Positions 52,139 through 61,597 of a stretch of 64,000 bases of DNA are shown in pieces. A model generated the notes under the pieces. It was given only the letters and a program-made list of their open reading frames with translations. It was not told the origin of the DNA and ran no database searches. The position numbers and the translations under genes were made by a program. Source of the stretch: Calothrix sp. NIES-2098 (lineage in GTDB: Bacteria > Cyanobacteriota > Cyanobacteriia > Cyanobacteriales > Nostocaceae); contig AP018172.1 of assembly GCA_002368175.1 (NCBI GenBank), forward strand, positions 497,001-561,000, written 5' to 3'. How positions within the stretch are numbered: position 1 is the stretch's first letter; every line of letters starts with the position of its first letter.

Positions 52139-53074
52139 TGCACCTTTCTCCAATACTTCCCCATCTGCACCCACGTCTGTAGCTAAACAAGCCAGTCCAG
52201 ATGACATTGCTTCTAAGAGAGATAAAGATAGCCCCTCTACCAACGAAGGTAAAATAAATACATCTGCTCCCCGTAAAATCTCGACGCGTCTGTCTTCATC
52301 GGCAATAAATCCTAGCCAGATAATGCCTTCCTCTGTACCATAAAACGGCTGTAAAGAAGGCTTCAAAGGCCCATCGCCAACAATCAACAACTTGCTATCG
52401 GGTTCCATGTCTGACTGCTTCCAAGCACGTAGCAGAGATTCGACATTCTTTTCCGGTGCTATCCGACCTTGATAGACAAATAAGCGTTCGGCTTGAAATT
52501 CTGCTTTGATTTGAGAAGGGCCAGGAGAATATTTAGTAATATCGACTCCGTTGGGAATCACAGCCACATTTTCTTCCCGCACACCCATCCGCGCTAATAA
52601 CTCTCGCTGAATTTGGGAAAAGACAATGACGCGATCGTAGTTAACTAAAAAAGGTGCGTACAGCTGATAGGCCAAAAGCTGCGTTCCGGAGATGAGTTTT
52701 GCCCCCTTACCTGCAAATGGTGTGTGGAATGTAGCAATTAAGGGCAAATTCAGTTGCTCGCAAATTTCTGGAAGAATAAAGTCCAGAGGAGATAAAGTCA
52801 AAGAAGCGTGGACGATATCTGGTTTAATTTGCCGCAACGAATCAGTTAATACTTTCGTTGCTTTAAAAGTGGGAATTGTGTAAACCTGGGACTTATAAAT
52901 GAAGGGTAAGGGAACTTCTTGGAATTTTGGCCAGTTATCAGGTTCAGATTCTTCTTGGGCAAAGTGGAGAAAGCTAACTTCATGCCCTCGATCTAGCAAG
53001 GCATTTGTAATTTCTCGACTGTAAGTGACATTGCCACAAAATGGTGATTTTTTTCCAATCCAGGCTATACGCAT
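51926..53074 (-). CDS. Glycosyltransferase family 4 protein
   Basis: This 382-residue GT-B fold enzyme has an N-terminal acceptor domain (MRIAWIGKKSPFCGNVTYSR) and a C-terminal nucleotide-sugar domain with FVYQGRIAPEKN, LLIVGDGPL and the GT4 EX7E motif in PSLVEGLSLSLLEAMSSG. Its last 70 residues are repeated as a fragment 1.1 kb downstream. Product and pathway cannot be told; glycolipid or polysaccharide synthesis is usual for the family. Confidence 0.92.
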   Translation of the reverse strand: MRIAWIGKKSPFCGNVTYSREITNALLDRGHEVSFLHFAQEESEPDNWPKFQEVPLPFIYKSQVYTIPTFKATKVLTDSLRQIKPDIVHASLTLSPLDFILPEICEQLNLPLIATFHTPFAGKGAKLISGTQLLAYQLYAPFLVNYDRVIVFSQIQRELLARMGVREENVAVIPNGVDITKYSPGPSQIKAEFQAERLFVYQGRIAPEKNVESLLRAWKQSDMEPDSKLLIVGDGPLKPSLQPFYGTEEGIIWLGFIADEDRRVEILRGADVFILPSLVEGLSLSLLEAMSSGLACLATDVGADGEVLEKGAGVVLNTKTVRSQLKTLLPLFQDHPELTTVLGQKARNRVLERYTLTDNITQLEQLYREVLLQRPLPVSHRL

Positions 53075-53415
53075 TCTTTATTCAGTTATAAGAACAGCGG
53101 GTTTGATATTTAATTTTATTTCCTTTTGGTATTGCCTTTACCCTGCGATCGTTACTGGCTTTTTACTTATCATAAAACTCTATATCTTAATTTCCAAAAA
53201 AGAGCCAGTTCTATGCTTAATTGAATTAGTTATTCTACTTAATCAGCTTTGAATAAACAGGAGTTAATAACAACTGATTTAGCCAGGAATACTAAAGATC
53301 CCTAGCAAAGCTTATGGTGAATGATTGCTGAAATCAGTCTATCACGAAAAATCCAGCTTTCAGTAAATCATCAATTATGTCAAGGTAATGATGAATTGCT
53401 GCTTTGATTGGATGA
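53075..53415. other. Gap between the MFS transporter and glycosyltransferase genes
   Basis: This 341-bp AT-rich spacer shows no gene, clear hairpin or recognised repeat. It should contain the glycosyltransferase promoter. Confidence 0.4.
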
Positions 53416-55044
53416 CTATCTATGAGATGTATACCAGGTGAAAATACCGCCAAAAAAGACAATTACAGCTAATGCTAAAAAGACTGCCTGTAATCCAATA
53501 AAGGTTTCTGCAACGCCAGCCAATGCCAAGGGTAATGAAAGGGCGATATTAATCACATTGTTTTGCAGACCAAAGACTTTACCCCGCATTTCTGCCGGGG
53601 TTTCTGTTTGAATTGCAGTTTGCATAGGGATTCCTACTAATGCGCCAAACACACCCAAAAGTGCTACTAACAAAAGGACAATCCATAGCTGTGTTGTGAA
53701 TATGGATAAACCAATTAGCGAAGCTGCCATACCTATACAACCACACAGACTTAACCCAGTGTAAGAGAAGCGTTGACCAAATTGACCCAAAATTGTTGCC
53801 CCAGCCGCAATACCAACACCACCAGCTGCTAATAAAAAGCCAAATTGAGATGCTTTCAAGTTAGGAATTATTTCTGCCATCCGTACAGCTAAAACAGTTA
53901 ATGCGGCAAAGATGGAAAACAAAATGATTAGTTGCACTAAAGCACTACGGACACGATGATTATCTTTGAGATAGCGCAGTCCATCACGCAGATCGGAGAA
54001 AACATGAGGAAATTCTGTTGCTGAATCGTGGGGTTTTTCGTTAGTGACAAGAAAACCTAAAATTAGCCCAGCGATCGCATAACTACCACCTACGACAATT
54101 TCTTTACCCAATCCGCCACTTGCACCTAGTTGCAACCAAAGTCGATCGGCGATCGCTAACAGTGGTTCCCCGACAGCAAAACCCACAATGACTGATGCCA
54201 TCATTGTGGTTGTATATAAGGAGTTAGCCGAGAGTAAATGCTGCTCTTCCACCACCAAGGGAATGGCTGTTTGTTCTGCTGGCGCAAAAAACTGTGTGAG
54301 GGTGGAGACTAAAAAAGTTACGCCCAAAATGATCAAAAAACCTACTGGCAACATTCCTATTGGTTTCCAATCATGGGTCAACCATAAAAGTAAAGGAATA
54401 GCCAAAACCAAAATTCCCCGCCAAACATTCGTAGCTACTAACACCGTCTTTTTTGACCAGCGATCCACAAACACGCCAGCTACAGAACCAAATAGCACGG
54501 CGGGAATAGTAAAAGCCATCATTAAAGCTGATACCCAACCACTAATGCTTTGATGACTGGCTTGAAACTGAGTGTTAATCAAAGCAATCATCAGCACCAG
54601 ATAAACTTTATCTGCTAGTTGGCAAAAAACTTGACCACCCCAAAGCGCTAGAAAATTTGGGTTTTTTAATACAGGTAAAAACCCCTTTTGGGGAACATCA
54701 CTCGATCGATCGTCTTTTCCTGAATCAGACCCATTGACACCTAGCAGCTCGTTTTCTGAGGTAATAGCTGCTTGGCCATTAGCCTCAGTCTTGGTTGACT
54801 TGTCTGCTGAATGTGTATCAGGTGTTTCGGTAGCTTGCGAGTTTGATTTTTCCGCTGTCCAATTTTGATGATTTTGAGAAATGTCTTTGGAAAACATTTC
54901 GTGGTTATTAATTTGACTGGGTCGAGACTTAGGAACAGCACTCAAGTGACTGGGTGTTGTAGAATCTGATGCTCTATTCTGTTTTTTGGCGTAGCTAGGT
55001 GATAAAGGCAAGATTTTTGTATCCAAATCAGACGGTTGCATCAT
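53416..55044 (-). CDS. MFS transporter with a long disordered N-terminus
   Basis: From the ATG at 55044 the protein has 542 residues. The first 125 or so are Ser/Thr/Lys/Asp-rich and probably disordered; then about 12 membrane helices follow, starting at FLPVLKNPNFLALWGGQVF. The loop VFVDRWSKKTVLV between helices 2 and 3 is the MFS motif A. The branch resembles MFS_3/EntS-type exporters; the substrate is unknown. The gene overlaps the end of recO by 17 bases, so the two are cotranscribed. Confidence 0.88.
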   Translation of the reverse strand: MMQPSDLDTKILPLSPSYAKKQNRASDSTTPSHLSAVPKSRPSQINNHEMFSKDISQNHQNWTAEKSNSQATETPDTHSADKSTKTEANGQAAITSENELLGVNGSDSGKDDRSSDVPQKGFLPVLKNPNFLALWGGQVFCQLADKVYLVLMIALINTQFQASHQSISGWVSALMMAFTIPAVLFGSVAGVFVDRWSKKTVLVATNVWRGILVLAIPLLLWLTHDWKPIGMLPVGFLIILGVTFLVSTLTQFFAPAEQTAIPLVVEEQHLLSANSLYTTTMMASVIVGFAVGEPLLAIADRLWLQLGASGGLGKEIVVGGSYAIAGLILGFLVTNEKPHDSATEFPHVFSDLRDGLRYLKDNHRVRSALVQLIILFSIFAALTVLAVRMAEIIPNLKASQFGFLLAAGGVGIAAGATILGQFGQRFSYTGLSLCGCIGMAASLIGLSIFTTQLWIVLLLVALLGVFGALVGIPMQTAIQTETPAEMRGKVFGLQNNVINIALSLPLALAGVAETFIGLQAVFLALAVIVFFGGIFTWYTSHR

Positions 55045-55942
55045 GGTTAGCAGCAAAATAAGAATCGATTAAAGTGGCGGAACGAATTTGACGACCCAAA
55101 TGATACTGAGCATACTGGCGCAGAATTTGCTCAACAGATAACCAGCCATTATCTTTGGCTGCATTAATATGCATTATCTCTGGTTGCGACAGCTGTTGGA
55201 GTATATCAAGTTCTGTAGCATTTAAACGCTGAGAAATCACAGGTATTTCTTGCCGATGCACAACTGTTTGGTAGTCGGTTGTAGAAGCTGGGGTTGTGGG
55301 AGAACGAGGCGATCGCCCAACAGAAGAATTGATTTTTCTCTCCTTTTCTCTTTCTCTTCGCAATTCTTCCCAAGTTTCCAAGCAAACTGTCCCGCCAGCC
55401 GAGATGCTAAATCCTACCTGCCAGTAGGGGTCTGTAAAATTTGGTATCAGGGGACGTTGTGTTAGGCAACAAACTTGTACCTGAGGTGTGAGTCCCGCCA
55501 AAGCTAAAAGGTGAAAAACTCCATGAGACAGATGAGCTAAAATATCCGCTTCACTATTAGATAATGCTTCCAAGCGATTGAGATGTTCGTTTAGCAACTC
55601 ATACAGTTCTTCTTGGGGTTGTTCGGTTAAAGCTTGACATAGAACTATCTCTGCTAGATATTGGCTAGCGGCTAATTTACCTAGATCTTTAGTTAGACCT
55701 GGATAGGTTTTGATTGTTTGTGCTTGTGTAATTTTATCAAGCGATCGCCCTTTGGTAATCAGTAGTTCATTGACGACAAACATTCCGCTTCTACCACCCA
55801 GACTAGAATTGTGCTTGCGTGCCCCAGGAGCTGCTACTCGGATCAAACCGAACTCTCGTGTCAAAATTGTTACTATTTTATCCGATTCTCCTAGCGCCTG
55901 GGTTTTTAGGTTAATTCCCGTTACTTGATAAGTTCTAGTCAT
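55028..55942 (-). CDS. recO: DNA repair protein RecO
   Basis: This 304-residue RecO has an N-terminal OB fold (TYQVTGINLKTQALGESDKI and LIRVAAPGARKHNSSLGG) and a helical C-terminal domain. A charged Ser/Pro/Thr-rich insertion (about residues 196-235, REREKERKINSSVGRSPRSP) makes it longer than typical RecO proteins. RecO loads RecA with RecF and RecR. The start is the ATG at 55942 within a repeat-bordered region. Confidence 0.92.
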   Translation of the reverse strand: MTRTYQVTGINLKTQALGESDKIVTILTREFGLIRVAAPGARKHNSSLGGRSGMFVVNELLITKGRSLDKITQAQTIKTYPGLTKDLGKLAASQYLAEIVLCQALTEQPQEELYELLNEHLNRLEALSNSEADILAHLSHGVFHLLALAGLTPQVQVCCLTQRPLIPNFTDPYWQVGFSISAGGTVCLETWEELRREREKERKINSSVGRSPRSPTTPASTTDYQTVVHRQEIPVISQRLNATELDILQQLSQPEIMHINAAKDNGWLSVEQILRQYAQYHLGRQIRSATLIDSYFAANHDATV

Positions 55943-56070
55943 TAGTCATGAGTCCGTAAGGGCGGGTTAAACCCGCAAATCTTGAGGGCAGATGCGATAT
56001 TTCGTTAAACCCACCCATACATTTAGTCATCGGTCATCAGTTATTAGTCATCGAGTGCGAACCAATAAAA
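55943..56070. repeat. Short repeats and a GC-rich palindrome between deoC and recO
   Basis: Units of tagtcatgagt and catcggtcatcagttattagtcat flank gcgggttaaacccgc, a perfect 7-bp palindrome (about 55962-55976) of dispersed type. Confidence 0.65.
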
Positions 56071-56075
56071 AACGA

Positions 56076-56756
56076 CTATTCGACCTTTTCCAGGTTATCG
56101 CGCTGGCGGATTAAATCAACACCACGAGAAGTACCTAATCTGGTAGCACCCGCCAATATTAAGTCTAGTGCTTGCTGAACAGTACGAATACCACCTGAGG
56201 CCTTAATTCCTACTCTTTCTCGTGCTATCTCCTTTAAAAGTCGCACATCTGCTACCGTAGCACCCCCATTCCAACCCGTACTGGTTTTTAAGAATGCTGC
56301 ACCTGCTTCCATAGAAATTTCTGCTGCTAATTTCTTTTCTGCATCCGTCAACAGGTTAGTTTCTAAAATTACCTTGACAGGTTGCCCAGTTTCTTCACAA
56401 ATTTCAGCAATTTCCTGGTGGACTTCTTCCGTTTTGCCAGATTTTAACCAACCCAAGTTGATTACTACATCGAGTTCAGTGGCACCATTTTCCACTGCTT
56501 CTTGAGCTTCATAAAGTTTTACTGCCGAAGTCGTCGCCCCTACAGGAAAGCCAATCACTGCACAGACTTTTGGATTTTTACCGTGGAGGAGTTCCGCTGC
56601 TTGCCTTACATAAGCGGGATTTAGGCAAACCGTCGCAAAATGAAATCTGTCTGCTTCTTCACACCATTGCTCAACCTGCTCTGGAGTAGCCGTTGGCGTT
56701 AACAGGGCGTGATCGATAAATGGCGCAATATCAATGTCCGGATAGTCTGCTGCCAT
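56076..56756 (-). CDS. deoC: Deoxyribose-phosphate aldolase
   Basis: This 226-residue class I aldolase has the Schiff-base lysine in FLKTSTGWNGGATV, and DHALLTPTATPEQVEQ near its start. It splits deoxyribose 5-phosphate into glyceraldehyde 3-phosphate and acetaldehyde in deoxynucleoside catabolism. The conserved second lysine lies in GIKASGGIRT. No other deo genes are adjacent. Confidence 0.96.
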   Translation of the reverse strand: MAADYPDIDIAPFIDHALLTPTATPEQVEQWCEEADRFHFATVCLNPAYVRQAAELLHGKNPKVCAVIGFPVGATTSAVKLYEAQEAVENGATELDVVINLGWLKSGKTEEVHQEIAEICEETGQPVKVILETNLLTDAEKKLAAEISMEAGAAFLKTSTGWNGGATVADVRLLKEIARERVGIKASGGIRTVQQALDLILAGATRLGTSRGVDLIRQRDNLEKVE

Positions 56757-56961
56757 CGTGCCTTTGCCAGTTATTGATTATTAAACTTTATAAAAAATTA
56801 AAACATTTCTTATATATATATTAAACCACATTTATTACGAGTTTATCCTGAAAACCATACTGCTGAATAGGTCTTAGATGTCGGCTTTCCAAGTAGCTCC
56901 CATCACTTACGTAGTTAAGTTAACATTACACACTTTTTACTTGAGTACGCTCAACAGAATT

Positions 56962-58092
56962 TTATATACAAGTGCTTAAGAAGTGAAGAATAGTTTGAGC
57001 TAATGCTTTTGATGCCAAATATGGCACACCATTGCCAATAGTTTTAAACATATTGGTGAGTGACATATTTTCTGGAAGTGCGAAATTTGCAGGTAAAGAT
57101 TGAATTGCCAAAGCTTCTGCTACAGAAATTCTTCTTACTTTGTAGGGATGTAAATGCACTTCATTATTGCCATAACAAGCGGTTGGAGAGTACCGCCATC
57201 TGTGCAGGCGTTTGAAAGACTTTTTAGAATCATCTCCCTCATCAACTGAAGCAAATTTTGTTATACCTGCTCTGGGTTGAAAGTAATGTTGAGCATTAGG
57301 ATGTTGCAATACGTTATTTTTTCTAAACCAGTATTCAACTGTGAGTTCTGGAAGAATATCTTCAGGGCAAGAAAGTATAGAATCTTGTTGAAATGGTTCG
57401 CATTTACGCCAAGGGTAAGCAAAGACTTTTTCTTGCGGATATAAAATGTAATTATCCCAAGGAAAGAAATTTGTAGGTACTAAATTATCGCTACCCATTT
57501 CCTTAATTAAGCTATTTTGGAAGCCAATGAGAATAATTCTTTCTCTATCCTGTGGTACACCGTATTCAATAGCATTAATTAAGCGTTCTGTTAATATATA
57601 GCCTGCATTTTGTAATTGTCGCTTTAAAGATTCAAAAAATAAACGATGTTTTTTCGTGCGCCATAAACCTTTCACATTCTCAAATAAAAAGAAATCTGGT
57701 AGATTACGGCAAATTAACTCTACATAAGACGCGGAAAGTTTGCCATTGTCTCCCAAATGTCCTTTATTTTTGCCTCCAATTGAAAAATCTGGGCAAGGAG
57801 GCCCGCCAATAAAGCCAACAATATTATGAGATTTGCGGCAATTTTGGACTAATTTCCCCAGATGTTTAGCTGGTAATTCTTCTAGAAGTTTAGTTACGTC
57901 TGCTACTTCGCCTTGATGATATCCATATTCAGGCAACGGTAGGTTCATAATTTCCCGTGAATAGCGGTATGCTGCAATGAATGGGGGAAATATTTCATTG
58001 ACATAAACAATATTAAAACCGCTATTTTCAAAACCTAAGTCGAGGAAACCTGAACCTGCGAAAAAGGAAAATATAGCAGGGCGAAGACTCAT
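56962..58092 (-). CDS. Solitary C5-cytosine DNA methyltransferase
   Basis: This 376-residue enzyme has C5 methyltransferase motifs in order: I (FSFFAGSGFLDLGFENSGF, residues 8-26), IV (GGPPCPDFS with catalytic Cys100), VI (FENV, 137-140), VIII (QDRERIILIGF), IX (RRISVAEALAIQSLP) and X (TIGNGVPYLASKALA). The target recognition domain lies between VIII and IX. No restriction endonuclease or specificity gene is adjacent, so it seems to be an orphan methylase. Cyanobacteria have orphan C5 enzymes that modify CGATCG, the HIP1 core; whether this is one cannot be told. Confidence 0.93.
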   Translation of the reverse strand: MSLRPAIFSFFAGSGFLDLGFENSGFNIVYVNEIFPPFIAAYRYSREIMNLPLPEYGYHQGEVADVTKLLEELPAKHLGKLVQNCRKSHNIVGFIGGPPCPDFSIGGKNKGHLGDNGKLSASYVELICRNLPDFFLFENVKGLWRTKKHRLFFESLKRQLQNAGYILTERLINAIEYGVPQDRERIILIGFQNSLIKEMGSDNLVPTNFFPWDNYILYPQEKVFAYPWRKCEPFQQDSILSCPEDILPELTVEYWFRKNNVLQHPNAQHYFQPRAGITKFASVDEGDDSKKSFKRLHRWRYSPTACYGNNEVHLHPYKVRRISVAEALAIQSLPANFALPENMSLTNMFKTIGNGVPYLASKALAQTILHFLSTCI

Positions 58093-58276
58093 TTTATCAA
58101 TACATATTGAATTAAAATACTGATAAATAATAAATAATTAATATTAATGATGAAAAATCAGTATTCGATAAATCCTTTTATAATTTATATTATAGTGAAT
58201 TAGCTATTTATTAATATTATTAGTAAGTTATTGGCAAGCAAAGACGCTAAGAATAACTTTGCGCCTTTGCGCGAAA

Positions 58277-59716
58277 CTATCCCACAGCCTTCTCAACAGC
58301 AGCTTCTGGTAACAAACGCTTTACACCTTGCTTAACAAAGCCTTGTAGAAAAGCCATGTGCTGATTTTGCTGGAAGACATTTTGTAAGGTTTGCCGCAAC
58401 TTCTCTAAATTCAAGTTATTGCCGGAATCTAGGGCTATTTCCTGTTGTTGGAAATACTCGATTAGACTTAATCCAGCAACTCTGGTGAGATAAGCTGCAC
58501 TGACACCCTGTACCACACCACCAGCTACAAAGGTAACGGCGTTACTTTTGAGAACAGTACTAACAGCTTTTGTAGAAAGTTCTACTAAACCCAGTTTCAG
58601 CATTAAACTTCCCATTGTTCCAGCTACAGTTTGCGCCTGCTCCAAAGAGAATTTTTGCTGATATATATTACCTAAATCCATTACCATCTGGGCATTAATC
58701 GCCGCAGTTGCTAAAACATCAAGTGCTGGGACTGGGTTAGCAAAAGCAGCAGCCGCAGCTATCCACTGATATTGTTCTATAGCTGGGGTAGCGCGATCGC
58801 GTCTGATATCATTTAGCGAGTTTTTCGCCTCAGCTTTTAACAACTTAGCTTTTCTCAAGGTTGTTGCCCAAACTAACTTTTGTGCTTGCTGGGTTAACAT
58901 TTCATTTAGATGCTGCGTTAAAGGCTGAATATCTGGTGCTGGTTGTTCCAACCACTCTTGTACAGTACCGTCAGCTTCATGTTTCCTGACTTTAATAGGA
59001 ATGGGAGATGCTGCTGTGGCGACTAAATTTCCTTGTACTCTTTGTTTTAATGACAGCAAGATGCTAGCGCGTTCATCAGGTAAATACTGGTCTTGTTTGT
59101 TGAAAACCAGCATAAACGGCTGACTTACAGCTTTGAGTTGCTGTAAAGTCTGAAATTCTGAATCTGTCAAATCGCCGTTGCTGAGGAACAGAACGAAATC
59201 AGATGTTTGTACTTCTGCCAAAACATCTGTATCTGACTTATCGCTAGCTTTGATAAATAGAGGCGCTGTCTCTTGGAAGCTAACTTTTTGCTTGATTTCT
59301 GCTTGCCAGCTAGACTTTAAAACTTCAATCAAAGTGGTTTTACCCACCGATTTACCACCAGTAACAGCTAGTTTAATTTCTTGCCTATCTAAATCTAAGA
59401 GTAATTGGTTAACTTGTTCTCGTAACTTTCCGATGGCTGGATGGTTGTCTGCTTCTTGTGCTAGTTGGTTAATTACAGCTTCAGCTTTAGCGATCGCATT
59501 TTCTACATCTGCCCTTTCTACCAGCATACTATCTAGCTGCTCTACACTAGCTTTCGGGCGATTTTGTTGGAATAACCACAATCCACTACCCACTGCCAAG
59601 ACACTCAATAACCCAAACTCACTGACTTGCACTATAGAATCGTGCCAACTGTCTAACATCCACAGAGAAAAGGACAGTCCCAATCCTCCTACTAAAATTG
59701 GTCGTTGTAACTTCAC
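58277..59716 (-). CDS. Membrane-associated GTP-binding protein
   Basis: This 479-residue protein has N-terminal hydrophobic helices (about 7-20 and 34-50), a coiled segment, then a Ras-like GTPase domain with P-loop GGKSVGKT (120-127) and the NKQD motif (VFNKQDQYLP). The C-terminal part (from about 315) has several moderately hydrophobic helices like DUF697/YcjF proteins. The role is unknown; dynamin-like or Era-like membrane GTPases are the closest general class. Confidence 0.82.
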   Translation of the reverse strand: MKLQRPILVGGLGLSFSLWMLDSWHDSIVQVSEFGLLSVLAVGSGLWLFQQNRPKASVEQLDSMLVERADVENAIAKAEAVINQLAQEADNHPAIGKLREQVNQLLLDLDRQEIKLAVTGGKSVGKTTLIEVLKSSWQAEIKQKVSFQETAPLFIKASDKSDTDVLAEVQTSDFVLFLSNGDLTDSEFQTLQQLKAVSQPFMLVFNKQDQYLPDERASILLSLKQRVQGNLVATAASPIPIKVRKHEADGTVQEWLEQPAPDIQPLTQHLNEMLTQQAQKLVWATTLRKAKLLKAEAKNSLNDIRRDRATPAIEQYQWIAAAAAFANPVPALDVLATAAINAQMVMDLGNIYQQKFSLEQAQTVAGTMGSLMLKLGLVELSTKAVSTVLKSNAVTFVAGGVVQGVSAAYLTRVAGLSLIEYFQQQEIALDSGNNLNLEKLRQTLQNVFQQNQHMAFLQGFVKQGVKRLLPEAAVEKAVG

Positions 59717-59751
59717 AACTCTGACTCTCCGCGCTTTTTTGACTATGCCAA

Positions 59752-59781
59752 TTTTAGATTTTAGATTTTAGATTTTAGATT
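59752..59781. repeat. Heptamer tandem repeat (ttttaga)n
   Basis: About four and a half copies of ttttaga lie just upstream of the GTPase start codon, in its probable promoter or leader. Related aaaatccaaaattt units follow at about 59828-59850. Confidence 0.75.
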
Positions 59782-59875
59782 AAAATTTATTCCGGTTTAT
59801 GCTCCAGTTCCTTTGTGCCGAACAGATCCAAAAATCCAAAATTTAAAATTAATTGACGAGCTTCTACTCCAGAAT

Positions 59876-59919
59876 AAAACAAATCCCTACAACCTTTATT
59901 GATTGCAGGGATTTGTTTT
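59876..59919 (-). terminator. Intrinsic terminator of the initiator tRNA gene
   Basis: On the minus strand a stem of at least 11 bp (aacaaatccct/agggatttgtt) is followed by ttttatt, shortly after the tRNA 3' end. Confidence 0.85.
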
Positions 59920-59929
59920 AACTTCTAGT

Positions 59930-60006
<77 letters not shown>

Positions 60007-60056
60007 TCGTTTTCTGTACTTTATACAGTATAACCGCAAAGTCTAAATTTTGGCAA

Positions 60057-61010
60057 CTACAAAAGTGATAATTCTCCAATCACTTCTAAACGCTTGTATT
60101 TTCCCAAAATCATAAACTTTTCAGCTAGGCTTTCCGCCACGCTGGGGGTAATCCAGCCCATCTGCTGAAGCAAATGAATCGCAACGGCATATTTGGCTCG
60201 TTTTGCCCCATCCATAACTTTAATTGCCAATCCCATACCTTCCCCAAGCCTGCCGATGCACTGTACTCCTTCAGCACCAGCTTTACTTACCAATTCCCCT
60301 GGGGTTAAGCGCATAAGTTCCGTGTCAAATTCACCATCTCCGGCTACCATTGTGGGATGGTGAGTCATTGCACGGACAATGCGCTCCATATCCAAAGTCT
60401 TACCAGAGGCTAGCATGGCGTATAAAGAACCCATCTGCCCAAGTTGCATTAGGTAAGTCGGTGCGCCACAGTCATCATGAACGCTGATGAATTCCTCTGA
60501 TGGCATTCGCAATAACTCTGCTACCTTGCTGAGAATTAACTGTTGCACTGGGTGTTTGCGTTCTAAATAGTTAGTCAAAGGCCAGTGACGCTGCTGACAA
60601 ACAGCTAACATTCCCGCGTGTTTACCAGAGCAATTGTATTCTAGAGGACTCCGCTTACCTTCAGGAATTGGGCATTGGAGCGTGCTAGGGTCAAGATCGG
60701 CCCGCCACAGGATATTAAATACCTGTCTTACCTGTTCTATGCTACCTTTGTGGGAACTAGTAACGATCGCTAAGTCGCGATCGCTAAGGTCGTATCGTTC
60801 CAGCGTACCAGTGGATGTGACTGCGAGGGCTTGAAATGGTTTGAGTGCTGAACGGACAAACGCAGCCGTTTCCGCATTGCCGGCAACGGACAAAACCCGC
60901 CCCCGTTCGTCGCATACAACAGCTTGGACTATATGCCTCGATTCAATAATGCCTTCCCTGAGCAACCTGACTTCTAAGGCTGCGGCTTGAGTTCGTTTTC
61001 CCATTGTCAT
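60057..61010 (-). CDS. L-asparaginase II family protein
   Basis: This 317-residue protein belongs to the thermolabile asparaginase II family (Rhizobium AnsA type). It shows SALKPFQALAV, then IVTSSHKGSIEQ, YNCSGKHAGMLAVC and SVHDDCGAPTY, the conserved blocks with the active-site Ser-Lys and cysteine zinc-site residues of that family. It should hydrolyse asparagine to aspartate and ammonia in the cytoplasm. There is no signal peptide. Confidence 0.88.
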   Translation of the reverse strand: MTMGKRTQAAALEVRLLREGIIESRHIVQAVVCDERGRVLSVAGNAETAAFVRSALKPFQALAVTSTGTLERYDLSDRDLAIVTSSHKGSIEQVRQVFNILWRADLDPSTLQCPIPEGKRSPLEYNCSGKHAGMLAVCQQRHWPLTNYLERKHPVQQLILSKVAELLRMPSEEFISVHDDCGAPTYLMQLGQMGSLYAMLASGKTLDMERIVRAMTHHPTMVAGDGEFDTELMRLTPGELVSKAGAEGVQCIGRLGEGMGLAIKVMDGAKRAKYAVAIHLLQQMGWITPSVAESLAEKFMILGKYKRLEVIGELSLL

Positions 61011-61014
61011 GGGT

Positions 61015-61092
61015 TAAAATCTATCACTTTTTTGTTATTTGTTTATTATTTTGTTTGTCATTTGTCATTTGTCTAAAACTAATGACCAATGA
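61015..61092. repeat. Short tandem repeats (ttgtcatttgtcattt)
   Basis: Tandem tttgtcatttgtcatttgtc and aatgaccaatgaa units separate the asparaginase and CGLD27 genes. Confidence 0.65.
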
Positions 61093-61096
61093 ATAT

Positions 61097-61597
61097 TTAC
61101 AACAAATGCCAAACTATACTACCAATAAGAAACATTCCTGCCAAGCCAGCAAAGGTCAGTTGCAAGCGCCGGAGAATCGGTTTGATTTCGTAGGTGGCAA
61201 TTAAGCGATCGCGATTTAGTACTTCCTCTGGTTTGATCCAAGTTTGACCGTCATACCACCCAGACTCTTCATAAAATACTGTTGGACTGAACAGGCGATC
61301 GCTTACATAGAACCAGCCTAAGTACAATCGTACTACTAACAGTACTACTCCGATACTCGCGCCTGCTGCACCACACAGAATAAATTGGGCAATATACTTA
61401 TGTGGTGGAAAACTAGCTGCTGCTACTGGGCCCGCCACCACCCAAGATAAAGCCCAAATCCAAAGCATTTTCGTGATATGCTCGCGCCAATTTAAAGCGC
61501 AATCACGAAATAGCCAAGAACTTTTTAATTCTTCGTACTCGTTGAGTGGTTGCTGTTCTGTGGGAACCGGACAATTGGAAACCGAGGAATCGATCAT
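61097..61597 (-). CDS. CGLD27 family protein (DUF1230, Ycf36-like)
   Basis: This 166-residue protein has two hydrophobic helices in the middle (about 44-65 and 70-90) and one at the C-terminus, and the typical SPTVFYEESGWYDGQTWIKP block. The family is conserved in cyanobacteria and plastids (CGLD27 in algae; Ycf36 in some plastid genomes), with a role in the photosynthetic membrane that is not well understood. Its ATG overlaps the rsfS stop codon (ATGA), so the two are cotranslated. Confidence 0.88.
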   Translation of the reverse strand: MIDSSVSNCPVPTEQQPLNEYEELKSSWLFRDCALNWREHITKMLWIWALSWVVAGPVAAASFPPHKYIAQFILCGAAGASIGVVLLVVRLYLGWFYVSDRLFSPTVFYEESGWYDGQTWIKPEEVLNRDRLIATYEIKPILRRLQLTFAGLAGMFLIGSIVWHLL

